From Streptomyces sp. NBC_01296 (lineage in GTDB: Bacteria; Actinomycetota; Actinomycetes; Streptomycetales; Streptomycetaceae), in the NCBI RefSeq assembly GCF_035984415.1, contig NZ_CP130720.1, positions 1,612,001 through 1,676,000 of the forward strand: 64,000 nt of DNA, in the 5' to 3' direction. Positions 16,651 to 24,873 of the stretch are shown piece by piece. The notes beneath the pieces were generated by a model. That model worked only from the letters and a program-made list of their open reading frames with translations. It did not search any database and was not told the DNA's origin. Each line of letters begins with the position of its first letter. The stretch's first letter is position 1. Position numbers and translations under genes: made by a program.

Positions 16651-19119
16651 ATGCACGACCCGGTGTTCCACGATGCCTCCGGCGTGCTTTCGGATGCGGA
16701 CGACGACACGTACGCGCTCCTCGACGCGCGCGGCGTGGTCATCGGCTGGGGCCCGGGGGCGCAGCGGCTGCTCGGCTACACGGCCCGCGAGGTGCACGGG
16801 TGGCGCGGGTCGGAGCTGCTGGCCGGGCGTACGGAGCTCGGGCACGCGGTCCTGCGGCACCGGAGCGGGCGCGGGGTCGAGGTGGCGCTGTACGCGCGTC
16901 CCATGGTGTCCACGGCCGGTGACCGGCAGTGGCTGATCCAGGCGACCGACACCGACGCCACGCGCCGGCACGAGCTCAGCGAGGCCCTGATCAGGGGGCT
17001 GTTCACCGAGTCCCCTTTCCTCATCGACGTCTTCGACACGCAGCTGCGCTTCATCGCGCAGAACGACGCCCTGCGGCGCGGCGCGGGATTCGCCAACGAG
17101 GAGTTCGTCGGGCGCACGATGTCCGAGGTGGCACCGCCCGATCTGCTGGACATGGCGGCCCTCGAGGCGCGGCAGCGCCACGTCCTGGAGACCGGCGAGG
17201 CGCTGGTCCAGACCGAGGTGCGGGGCCTGTTGCGGGGTGATCCAGACCGGGAGCACGTCTGGTCCGAGACGATCCTGCCGCTGCGCAGCAGCTCCGGCGA
17301 GCTGATCGCGCTCGCGCACACCGTGGCCGACGTGACCGAACGGGCCCGGGCCCGCGAGCGGTTGGCACTGGTCAACGATGCGAGCACGCGCATCGGCACC
17401 ACGCTGGACGTCCTGCACACGGCGCAGGAGCTCGTCGACGTGGCCGTCCCGGAGTTCGCCGACCACGCCTACGTCGACCTGCCCGCCCCGGCCCTCGGCG
17501 GCGGGGAGCCGCTCGTCGGCCCGGTGGGCGAGGCCGTGACCCTGCTGCGCGCGGCGACTTCCTCCGCACCCGGAATCCCGGTGAAGGCGGTCGTCGCGAC
17601 GGGCGATCCCGACCCTTTCACCACCGGGCCGGGCTCCCTGTTCACCCGGGCCATGGCCAGTGGCGAACCGCTGCTGCTGACGGGCGAGGAGCTGATCGCG
17701 GAGCTCGCCCCCGTCGACCCCCGGCAGGCCGAGCGGGTCCGTTCGTACGGAGTCCACTCCTGGCTGCTCGTACCGATGGCCGCCCGCGGGGCGGTGCTGG
17801 GCGCGGCGGTCTTCGTACGCCACGCGCGCGCCCCCGGGTTCGAGCCGGACGACGTGCTCCTGGCCGAGGAGATCACGGCGCGTGCGGCGGTGTGCATCGA
17901 CAATGCGAGCCGCTACACGCGGGAGCGGACGGCGGCCGTGGCCCTGCGGCGCAGCCTGCTGCCCCAGCGGCTGCCCGTCCTCGGAGCCTTGGAGGCGGTG
18001 ACGCGCTACCTGCCCGCGCACGGCCACGCGGAGCTGGGCGGGGCCTGGTACGACGTGATCCCGCTGTCGGGAGCCCGGGTGGCGCTGGTGGTGGGCGACG
18101 CGCAGGGACACGGCCTGAACGCCGCGGTGACCATGGGCCGGTTGCGCACCGCCGTACGGACCCTCGCGGACCTCGACCTCTCCCCCGACGAGCTGCTCTC
18201 GTACATGGACGACCAGATCCACCGGTTCGTGGACGAGCACGACCAGGACGAGTTCAGCAGCCCGCGCCCCGGCGGGGCGGCCGGGACGACCTGCGTGTAC
18301 GCCGTCTTCGATCCGATCTCGCAGCAGTGCGCCGTGGCCTGCGCGGGCCATCCGCCGCCGGTGCTCGCCCGGGTGGGCGGCGAGCCCGCCATCGTCGCGC
18401 TGCCCGCCGGGCCTCCCCTGGGCTTCGGCGGATCTCCGTTCGAGAGCGCCGAGCTGACGCTGGACGACGGGGACGTACTGGTGCTGTACACGCACGGCCT
18501 GGTCGCGGCGCCCGACCGGAGCGTGGACCTCGGCCTCGAACGGATCCCGGAGGCGCTGGCGGGCATCCCGCTCGCCGCGCCGTCCGGACCCGGGCGCCGT
18601 GGGAACGGGCTGGACGAGGCCTGCGACGCGGTGATCGGCCGGCTGCTCCCGGTGCTCCCGCAGGACGACGTGGCGGTGCTGATGGTGCGTCTCCACGCGC
18701 TGGACGCGGGACACCACGTCACATGGGACCTGCCCGCCGAGCCCGAGGTCGTCGGCCGCGCCCGTACGCTCGCGACGCGCCAGCTGACCGTATGGGGCCT
18801 GGAGGAGCTGGAGTTCCCCACCGAGCTGGTGGTCAGCGAGCTGGTCACCAACGCGATCCGCTATGGGAGTCCGCCGATCCAGCTGCGCATGATCCGCGAC
18901 CGCGAGCTGATCTGCGAGGTCTCGGACGGCAGCAGCACCTCCCCGCACGTCCGGCGCGCGGAGGAGACCGACGAGGGAGGGCGCGGGCTGTTCATGGTGG
19001 CGCAGCTCGCCCAGCTCTGGGGCACCCGCTACCACGCCCGCGGCAAGACGATCTGGGCCGAACAGCCCTTCCCCGAGGGGTTCCTGGAGGAGGCCGAAGC
19101 CTCCCCCAGGAGGGGCTGA
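16651..19119 (+). CDS. SpoIIE-like regulator with degenerate phosphatase and intact anti-sigma kinase domain
   Basis: An 822-residue cytosolic protein with two PAS-like domains (about 10-240), GAF (about 245-420), PP2C/SpoIIE-like (about 435-665) and C-terminal HATPase (about 690-810). It parallels the membrane regulator upstream, but two metal-binding Asp positions are changed: GGDW is GGAW (Ala465) and TDGL is THGL (His615). The Asp in VVGDAQGHG and the DD near the domain end remain. The kinase motifs [20 protein letters not shown] and DEGGRGL are complete. It may be a kinase/anti-sigma factor whose phosphatase domain is only structural. ATG at 16651 follows a GGGG stretch; an in-frame GTG 23 codons upstream is possible. 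Confidence 0.88.
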   Translation: MHDPVFHDASGVLSDADDDTYALLDARGVVIGWGPGAQRLLGYTAREVHGWRGSELLAGRTELGHAVLRHRSGRGVEVALYARPMVSTAGDRQWLIQATDTDATRRHELSEALIRGLFTESPFLIDVFDTQLRFIAQNDALRRGAGFANEEFVGRTMSEVAPPDLLDMAALEARQRHVLETGEALVQTEVRGLLRGDPDREHVWSETILPLRSSSGELIALAHTVADVTERARARERLALVNDASTRIGTTLDVLHTAQELVDVAVPEFADHAYVDLPAPALGGGEPLVGPVGEAVTLLRAATSSAPGIPVKAVVATGDPDPFTTGPGSLFTRAMASGEPLLLTGEELIAELAPVDPRQAERVRSYGVHSWLLVPMAARGAVLGAAVFVRHARAPGFEPDDVLLAEEITARAAVCIDNASRYTRERTAAVALRRSLLPQRLPVLGALEAVTRYLPAHGHAELGGAWYDVIPLSGARVALVVGDAQGHGLNAAVTMGRLRTAVRTLADLDLSPDELLSYMDDQIHRFVDEHDQDEFSSPRPGGAAGTTCVYAVFDPISQQCAVACAGHPPPVLARVGGEPAIVALPAGPPLGFGGSPFESAELTLDDGDVLVLYTHGLVAAPDRSVDLGLERIPEALAGIPLAAPSGPGRRGNGLDEACDAVIGRLLPVLPQDDVAVLMVRLHALDAGHHVTWDLPAEPEVVGRARTLATRQLTVWGLEELEFPTELVVSELVTNAIRYGSPPIQLRMIRDRELICEVSDGSSTSPHVRRAEETDEGGRGLFMVAQLAQLWGTRYHARGKTIWAEQPFPEGFLEEAEASPRRG

Positions 19120-19149
19120 GCGCCGTGCCGCGTGTGCGGAAGAGACGGC

Positions 19150-21240
19150 CTAGCCGGCCAGGGCCTGCTGGTACGCCGCCACCGGGACGGGGGCGTAGCC
19201 CGTGGGGCGGGTGGTGAACGTGCCCCGGCCCTGGCTACGGCTGCGCAGCCGGGACGCGTAGCCGAACAGTTCGGCCAGCGGCACAATGGCGGTGACCGCC
19301 GTGGTCCCCGTCCTCGCAGCCGAGCCCGATACCCGTCCGCGCCGCGCGGCCAGATCGCCCAGCACCCCGCCGACGGCGTCGTCGGGCACGGTCACCACGA
19401 CCTCGACCACCGGCTCCAGCAGCTCCATCTCGGCGGCGCGCAGGGCCTCGCGCAGCGCGAACCTGCCCGCCGCCCGGAACGCCATCTCCGAGGAGTCCTT
19501 GGAATGCGTGGCCCCGTCGGTCAGGGTGACCCGCAGCCCGGTCACCGGATGGCCGCCGAGGGGTCCCTCGGCGAGCGCGTCCCGGCAGCCCGCCTCCACC
19601 GCGCGGACGTACTCCTGCGGCACCCGCCCGCCGACGACGGTCGACCGGAACTCGAACACGCCGTCGCCGGCCCCGGCCCCGCCCCCGCCGGCGTCCCCGT
19701 CCAGGGGCTCGACGTCGACGACCACATGGGCGAACTGACCCGCGCCGCCGTCCTGCTTGACGTGCCGGTACACCAGCCCCGTCACACCGCGCGCCACCGT
19801 CTCCCGGTACGCCACCCGCGGGCGGCCCACGGCGATGTGCAGCCCGTGGCTGCGGCGGATCTTCTCCACCGCCACCTCCAGGTGCAGCTCGCCCATCCCG
19901 GACAGGACCGTCTGGCCCGTCTCGGGATCCGTCCGGACCACGAGCGACGGGTCCTCCTCGACCAGTGCGGCCAGCGCCGACGACAGGCGTGCCGTCTCGG
20001 TGCTGTTGCCCGCCTCGACCGCCACGGACACCACGGGTGCGGCGGCCTTCGCCGGTTCGAGGACGAGCGGAGCGTGCGGTGCGCACAGCGTGGACCCGGC
20101 GCGGGTGCCCTTGAGGCCGACCACGGCGACGATGTCCCCGGCCACGGCCTGCTCCGCCTCGGCGTGCCGGTCGGCCTGCACGTGCAGGATCCGTCCGATC
20201 CGCTCGGTCCGGCCGGTGCCCGCGTCCAGCACCGTGTCCCCCTTCCTCATCGTTCCCGAATAGACCCGCAGGCAGGTCAGCCGGCCGGTCGCCGTCGCGC
20301 TCACCTTGAAGGCCAGCGCGGCGAACGGCGCCGACGGATCGGCGGCCCGTTCCTCCGCCGCCGTGCCACGGGTCCCCCGTACCGGCGGCATGTCCGCCGG
20401 CGAGGGGAGGTAGGACACGACGGCGTCGAGCAGCGGCTCGATCCCGCGGTTGCGGTACGCCGAGCCGCACAGCACGACGACGCCTTCACCGCTGCGCGTC
20501 AGGTCGCGCAGCGCGGCGGTCAGCGTGGCGGTGGAGAGCGCCGACGTGGCGCAGTACTCCTCCAGGGCGGCAGGGTGGAGTTCCGCCACCCGCTCCTCCA
20601 GCAGCCGCCGGCGGCGGCGTGCCTCGTCGTACAGGGCATCGGGTACGGCACCCGTCGCGAACGAGTCGGGTCCCGCGCCCCAGACCAGCGCCCGCATGCG
20701 GACGAGGTCCACCGTCCCGGTGAAACCGTCCTCCTGCCCGATGGGCAGCTGGACGACCAGCGGAACGACGCGGAGCCGCTCCTGTACGGACGTGACCGCC
20801 TGGTCGAGATCGGCGCCGACGCGGTCCATCTTGTTGACGAACACGATGCGCGGCACGCCGTGGCGGTCGGCCTGTCGCCATACCGACTCGCTCTGCGGTT
20901 CGACGCCCGCGACGGCGTCGAACACCGCGACCGCGCCGTCGAGTACGCGCAGCGAGCGCTCCACTTCGTCGGAGAAGTCGACGTGTCCGGGTGTGTCGAT
21001 CAGGTTGATGCGGTGGTCGTCCCACGTACAGCTGACGGCGGCGGCGAAGATGGTGATGCCACGGTCTCGCTCCTGAGGGTCGTAGTCGGTGACGGTCGTG
21101 CCCTTGTGGACCTCGCCGCGCTTGTGGGTGGCCCCGGTGGCGTAGAGGATCCGCTCGGTGACGGTGGTCTTCCCGGCGTCGACGTGGGCGAGGATGCCGA
21201 GATTGCGGACGGTGGTCGAGGTGTTCAGGTCGGTGCGCAT
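19150..21240 (-). CDS. Elongation factor G-like GTPase (EF-G paralogue)
   Basis: A 696-residue translational GTPase with EF-G length and domain order. The GTPase motifs are AHVDAGKTT (G1), RGITI (switch I), DTPGH (G3), NKMD (G4) and CGSAYRNRG (G5). Domain II follows, then SGMGELHLEV of domain III and a domain IV/V C-terminus. A Gly/Ala-rich insert (AGGGGAGAGDG) sits in domain IV. It is not beside ribosomal protein genes or tuf, so it is a secondary EF-G. Possible roles are stress translation, ribosome recycling or antibiotic protection. The ATG follows AAGGA at long spacing. The 5' leader carries a short ORF described separately. It converges on the SpoIIE-like gene with a 30-bp gap. Confidence 0.92.
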   Translation of the reverse strand: MRTDLNTSTTVRNLGILAHVDAGKTTVTERILYATGATHKRGEVHKGTTVTDYDPQERDRGITIFAAAVSCTWDDHRINLIDTPGHVDFSDEVERSLRVLDGAVAVFDAVAGVEPQSESVWRQADRHGVPRIVFVNKMDRVGADLDQAVTSVQERLRVVPLVVQLPIGQEDGFTGTVDLVRMRALVWGAGPDSFATGAVPDALYDEARRRRRLLEERVAELHPAALEEYCATSALSTATLTAALRDLTRSGEGVVVLCGSAYRNRGIEPLLDAVVSYLPSPADMPPVRGTRGTAAEERAADPSAPFAALAFKVSATATGRLTCLRVYSGTMRKGDTVLDAGTGRTERIGRILHVQADRHAEAEQAVAGDIVAVVGLKGTRAGSTLCAPHAPLVLEPAKAAAPVVSVAVEAGNSTETARLSSALAALVEEDPSLVVRTDPETGQTVLSGMGELHLEVAVEKIRRSHGLHIAVGRPRVAYRETVARGVTGLVYRHVKQDGGAGQFAHVVVDVEPLDGDAGGGGAGAGDGVFEFRSTVVGGRVPQEYVRAVEAGCRDALAEGPLGGHPVTGLRVTLTDGATHSKDSSEMAFRAAGRFALREALRAAEMELLEPVVEVVVTVPDDAVGGVLGDLAARRGRVSGSAARTGTTAVTAIVPLAELFGYASRLRSRSQGRGTFTTRPTGYAPVPVAAYQQALAG

Positions 21241-21436
21241 GGGCCCGGGGTCCTTCTGGTGGGTCGTGAAGAGGGCAGCGCGATGTGCGGACGAGAGGGG
21301 ACCGGGCTCAGGGCAGGCGGGCGCTACAGGGCTCGAGCGCGGCCCGGGAACACCCGGGTACGCGAGGTCGGCTCGCCTGCCTGAAGGAAGAGGGTCGGAT
21401 CTTCGTCGCGGACGTCCGATGGCGGCCGCGCAGCCG

Positions 21437-21511
21437 TCACCGGGAAGCCGAAGACACCAGGATCACGTCGTACCGCGACCGGGGAACGAAGACGGCGATG
21501 CGGTGACACAT
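21437..21511 (-). CDS. Possible 24-codon leader peptide upstream of the EF-G paralogue
   Basis: A short ORF encoding MCHRIAVFVPRSRYDVILVS plus four more residues. It begins with ATG nine bases after a strong AGGGGAG site and ends about 196 bp before the EF-G-like start on the same strand. Between them a CCCGGG-TGTT-CCCGGG hairpin can form. The layout is what a translation-sensitive attenuator would look like. Only the ribosome site and location support it; it could be chance. Confidence 0.35.
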   Translation of the reverse strand: MCHRIAVFVPRSRYDVILVSSASR

Positions 21512-21658
21512 GGCCTGGCTCCCCTCACTCGGATCACACGAGTCGCTCGACTCGTTCGACGGCGTGCACACCACATCCCGTGGCGGCACGAGAGCGAGTG
21601 TAGTGAAACGGCAGCGGCCCGGCACCGCAATTGACTGCGGGCCGGGCCGGACGCTCCC

Positions 21659-22183
21659 TCAGGAGGCGGCGGGAGTCGGGGAGTCGTGCCCGCCAGCGTG
21701 GGAGGAGCCGTGGGAGGCGTCGTGGGGGGCATCGGGGGAGGCGCCGGAGCCGGCGTCGTGCGCGGCGGAACCGTGGCCGGGAGCGGTCTCGATGGTTCCG
21801 CCGAGGCGGGTGTGGGCCGGGGCCAGGGCCTCGGCGGATGCCGCCGTGACGACCCAGGTGGGCCCGACGAGGTAGGTGCCGCCGTACATCTGCGCCTCCG
21901 TCAGCCAGGACTGCCGGCCCTGCTCGGTGGTGAACGTGGCCATCCTGAAGCCCTCCTGCCCCGCCCCGCACGCCCCCTCCCGGAGTTCCTCCGCGTCGAC
22001 CGTGATCTCGGGCGTGCAGCCGAGGGCGGCGGCGATCTCCTGGAGCGGGGCGGGGCGGGCGGACGAGGCCGGGGCGGACGGGCTCGCGGCGGGATCCTGC
22101 GGACCGGCGGCCACCCGGGCGGCGCAGCCGCCGCACAGCAGCGTCGCGAGCAGCGCGGCGGCGATACGGGGTGAACGGGGCAT
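21659..22183 (-). CDS. Lipoprotein with His-rich C-terminal tail
   Basis: A 174-residue predicted lipoprotein. The signal MPRSPRIAAALLATLL ends in the lipobox CGGC, followed by an Ala/Ser/Pro linker. A small central domain holds two Cys (ALGCTPE and EGACGAG) and WLTEAQMYGGTYLVGPTWVV. The last 35 residues hold about eight His among Gly/Ser/Asp (HDAGSG, HDASHGSSHAGGHD), a plausible metal-binding tail. It lies 76 bp downstream of the Lipoprotein_15-like gene and is probably the last gene of that envelope redox operon. I do not recognise the central domain. An earlier in-frame start would put 18 residues before the signal peptide. Confidence 0.8.
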   Translation of the reverse strand: MPRSPRIAAALLATLLCGGCAARVAAGPQDPAASPSAPASSARPAPLQEIAAALGCTPEITVDAEELREGACGAGQEGFRMATFTTEQGRQSWLTEAQMYGGTYLVGPTWVVTAASAEALAPAHTRLGGTIETAPGHGSAAHDAGSGASPDAPHDASHGSSHAGGHDSPTPAAS

Positions 22184-22259
22184 GGCTGGCTGCCTCACAG
22201 GGGTCGGGGCGGGATCGGGGCCTGCGGCTCGGGTCACGGCTGCGCAGGGCTCGGGCGTG

Positions 22260-23279
22260 CTATGAGGTCGGGGGGACCTTCTTGCCCTCGGGGGTGACCG
22301 CGAACCAGAGCCCCATCTTGTTGTGTCCGTTCGTCTGGCCGGGCTCGGTGTCGCCGGTAAACGTGTAGACCGGCCAGCAGTCGATCGTCAACTGCTCGCT
22401 GCCGTCGGGCCGCTTGACCGATCCGACCAGCTTTCCGGCGATTCCCTCGGCCTTCGTCTTGTCCACGGCCGGGGCGGGCTTCCAGGTGTCCAGGCAGGCA
22501 CCGAGGCAGCCGAACTTCATGGGCCACGCACTGTCCTTGTCAAATCGGTAGAGCGTGCGCCACTTCCCGTCCACCAGGATCTTGCCGAGTTTTTCATTGT
22601 CGGCCACGGAGAGTTCCATGCCCGCCTTCATGTCCATCCCTCCCATTCCGCCGCCGCCGTCCGCCTTCTGTTTCTTGTCGATCGCCTTCTTGCCGTCCGG
22701 TGCCAGTGCGTGCCAGGTGCCGCCGACGCCTTCGCCCTTCGCCTCGCCCGCCTTGGTGTCCTTCGCGTAGCGGTACACGGGCCAGCCGGCGAGGGTGAGC
22801 TGCTTGCTGCCGTCGGCCCGGGCGACGGAGCCGAGGAGGGCGGTGTCTATGCCCGCGGCGGCCGACGCGTCGTCGGCCGGGACGGCGGGCCACGTGGTGG
22901 CGCAGTCCCCCTCGCAGTTGGACTTGGGAGGCTGGGGCGTGTCCTTGTCGAAGCGGTAGAGGGCCATTCCGGCGCTGTCGGTGACCACGCTGCCCACGCT
23001 CTCGATGTCGCGTACGGACAGCTGCCCCGCCGGCTCGGCCTTGCCGGAACCGGAGCCGACGTCCGAGCCCGACCCGGAGCCGGCGACCGTGGCACCCGAC
23101 CCGTAGCCGCCGGCCCCGTAGCCCGTGTCGTATGCGCCTCCGAGGGGTTTGCCGGCCCCGGCCGGCTGTACGGAGTTCGAGTTGCGCGCGCCATTTTCGC
23201 TGCTGCCGCATCCCGTGGCCGCCAGCAACAGAACCGCAGCCACCGATCCGGCAGTTGTCATACGACGCATCTTGTTCAC
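22260..23279 (-). CDS. Lipoprotein with two Lipoprotein_15 (COG4315-type) repeats
   Basis: A 339-residue lipoprotein with lipobox ATGC, a Gly/Ser-rich spacer and two copies of the secreted repeat of unknown function. Each copy follows L-Y-R-F-D-K-D, then C-x-G-x-C-x-x-x-W, then G-W/C-P-V-Y, then W. The Cys pairs CEGDC and CLGAC are conserved between the repeats. A Met/Gly/Asp linker (GGGGMGGMDMKAGM) joins them and could bind metal. The GTG start is fixed by AAGGAG five bases upstream. The gene follows the NuoF-like and heme-b membrane genes, which suggests an extracytoplasmic redox role. Biochemical function of this repeat is not established. Confidence 0.87.
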   Translation of the reverse strand: MNKMRRMTTAGSVAAVLLLAATGCGSSENGARNSNSVQPAGAGKPLGGAYDTGYGAGGYGSGATVAGSGSGSDVGSGSGKAEPAGQLSVRDIESVGSVVTDSAGMALYRFDKDTPQPPKSNCEGDCATTWPAVPADDASAAAGIDTALLGSVARADGSKQLTLAGWPVYRYAKDTKAGEAKGEGVGGTWHALAPDGKKAIDKKQKADGGGGMGGMDMKAGMELSVADNEKLGKILVDGKWRTLYRFDKDSAWPMKFGCLGACLDTWKPAPAVDKTKAEGIAGKLVGSVKRPDGSEQLTIDCWPVYTFTGDTEPGQTNGHNKMGLWFAVTPEGKKVPPTS

Positions 23280-23290
23280 GATCACTCCTT

Positions 23291-23303
23291 CGGGTTGAAC
23301 CCG
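23291..23303. promoter_or_regulatory. Inverted repeat next to the lipoprotein ribosome site
   Basis: CGGGTT-G-AACCCG is a perfect inverted repeat just upstream of the AAGGAG of the Lipoprotein_15 gene. In RNA it would form a hairpin next to the ribosome site; in DNA it could be an operator. Confidence 0.45.
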
Positions 23304-23318
23304 GGGGGTTCGTCTACT

Positions 23319-23334
23319 GCCTTATTCATAAGGC
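23319..23334. promoter_or_regulatory. Inverted repeat in the lipoprotein 5' region
   Basis: GCCTTA-TTCA-TAAGGC is a perfect 6-bp inverted repeat, AT-rich for this genome, 40 bp upstream of the lipoprotein start. It lies in the 145-bp gap after the NuoF-like gene and may be a regulator site or part of an internal promoter region. Confidence 0.45.
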
Positions 23335-23424
23335 CTGAGAAGGGCACCGAATTCGAATGAACGGGAATTTGTCAGATGACGCTAACGCTTGAACTCCCCC
23401 CGTCGGCAGCCGTTTACCGCCGGC

Positions 23425-24873
23425 TCATTCCTGAATGCGCAGCGCGAGCGCAGGGCAGCGCCGCACCGCCCGGAGGGCCTTCGGCCGCAGCCTTCCGGGG
23501 ACCGACATGACGGCCTCGGCCGGGTAGCCGTCCGCGTCGAGGCGCACCACGTCGGGCAGCACGTCCACGCAGAGCCCGTGGCCCTTGCACAGCGTCCAGT
23601 CCACGACGAGCCGTTCGGGGTTCTCGTCCTGGGGCAGGGGCAGCGCCCCGAGGACACGGCGCCCGCAGCCGCTGCCGAGGGCGTGGTCGCGCATCTCGTC
23701 GGGGAAGACGGCTAGCGCGGAGGCCATGAAGGCCGAGGTGCCGTCGGGATGGCTGCACGCACCGCGGCGCAGCACCCCCCGCATCCGCGCTTCGACGGCC
23801 TCCAGGGCGGGCCGGCCTCCCCCGGCCACCAGGGCGTCCACGGCGTCGGCGAGCGAGGGCAGTCCTCTGACGCACGGGCCGCACTGGCCGGCGGTCTCGT
23901 CCGCCATCCAGCGCATCACGCGGGCCACTTCGCCGGCCGGGCAGGTGTCCTCGGGCAGCGGCAGGACCGCGCCCGCCCCCAGCGTGGCCTTGTACGAGGA
24001 CAGGGACTCCCGGGAGAGCAGTGCCGTCCGCGCCGCCGCCGCCGTCAGCCATTTGCCGTGGTACCCGCCGACCAGGACGCCCTGGCCTGGGGACGAGCCG
24101 CACAGCTCCAGGACGTACGCGAGGGACGTCCCGAGCGGCGCCTCGACGACCGTCGAACCGCTGATCGTCAGCATGACGGTACCCGGCTCGGTCTGCAGGC
24201 CGACCGAGCGGAATCCCGGCACCCCGAGCCGGGCCGCGACGGCGAGCTGGGCGTACGTCTCGGTGTTGGAGAGCAGGGTCGGCAGGCCGCTCAGGCCCCG
24301 CTCGCTGGTCCGGACCTTCTGCCCGTTCGGAACGGCGGCCCCCCCGTTGAGGCCGTTCACGAGGGAGGTCCCCTCTCCGCTGACGAAGCGCTCGGGGAGC
24401 CTGCCGACGCGGAGGCGGCTGCCGGCCACGCCGCGCTCGGCGACGGCGGCCCGCAGTGACTGCTCCACGTCGTCCCTGGTCACTCCGATGGCCACCTCCT
24501 CGGCGCCGATCGCGTCGGCCGCCAACAGCGCGCCGTCGAGCACGAGGTGCGGGGAGTGCAGCAGCATGGCGGCGTCCTTGAGGCAGCTCGGCTCGCCCTC
24601 GGTGCCGTTCACGACGACGGCGGTCCGCCCCTCCTTGGTCCGGGCGGAGCGGATGACGGCTTTGAGCTTGCGGGCGAACGGGAAGCCCGCTCCCCCGCGG
24701 CCCTTCAGGTCTATGCCCTCGGCGAGCTCCACGAGATCGTCCGAGTTGTACTGCGGCAGCGGGCCGTGCACCAGCAGGTGGTTGGCGCGATCGAGCCGCG
24801 GCAGCACGTCGAGTCCTGCCAGCAGCCTGGGCTGGCCGACGCACCCGAGGGCGGGGTCGACGATCGAGGTCAC
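23425..24873 (-). CDS. NuoF-like flavoprotein with C-terminal ferredoxin domain
   Basis: A 482-residue protein related to the 51-kDa NADH-binding subunit of complex I. LKGRGGAGFPFARK and VNGTEGEPSCLKD mark the FMN/NADH region. The Fe-S segment reads AGQCGPC with a later GAC, whereas NuoF has SCGQC-x-x-C, so one expected cluster Cys is Ala. At the end CKGHGLC plus RRCP forms a three-Cys, 3Fe-4S-type ferredoxin. No other Nuo subunit is present. It overlaps the upstream membrane gene by GTGA and is translationally coupled. Likely role: moving electrons from NAD(P)H or a ferredoxin to the heme-b membrane partner. The missing Cys leaves the middle cluster in doubt. Confidence 0.87.
   Translation of the reverse strand: MTSIVDPALGCVGQPRLLAGLDVLPRLDRANHLLVHGPLPQYNSDDLVELAEGIDLKGRGGAGFPFARKLKAVIRSARTKEGRTAVVVNGTEGEPSCLKDAAMLLHSPHLVLDGALLAADAIGAEEVAIGVTRDDVEQSLRAAVAERGVAGSRLRVGRLPERFVSGEGTSLVNGLNGGAAVPNGQKVRTSERGLSGLPTLLSNTETYAQLAVAARLGVPGFRSVGLQTEPGTVMLTISGSTVVEAPLGTSLAYVLELCGSSPGQGVLVGGYHGKWLTAAAARTALLSRESLSSYKATLGAGAVLPLPEDTCPAGEVARVMRWMADETAGQCGPCVRGLPSLADAVDALVAGGGRPALEAVEARMRGVLRRGACSHPDGTSAFMASALAVFPDEMRDHALGSGCGRRVLGALPLPQDENPERLVVDWTLCKGHGLCVDVLPDVVRLDADGYPAEAVMSVPGRLRPKALRAVRRCPALALRIQE

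Noticed and set aside
19150..21240. Calling the EF-G paralogue a tetracycline ribosome-protection gene
   Set aside because: Its G-domain and TVTDYDPQERDRGITI segment are EF-G-like and no resistance context is present; protection stays a possibility only.
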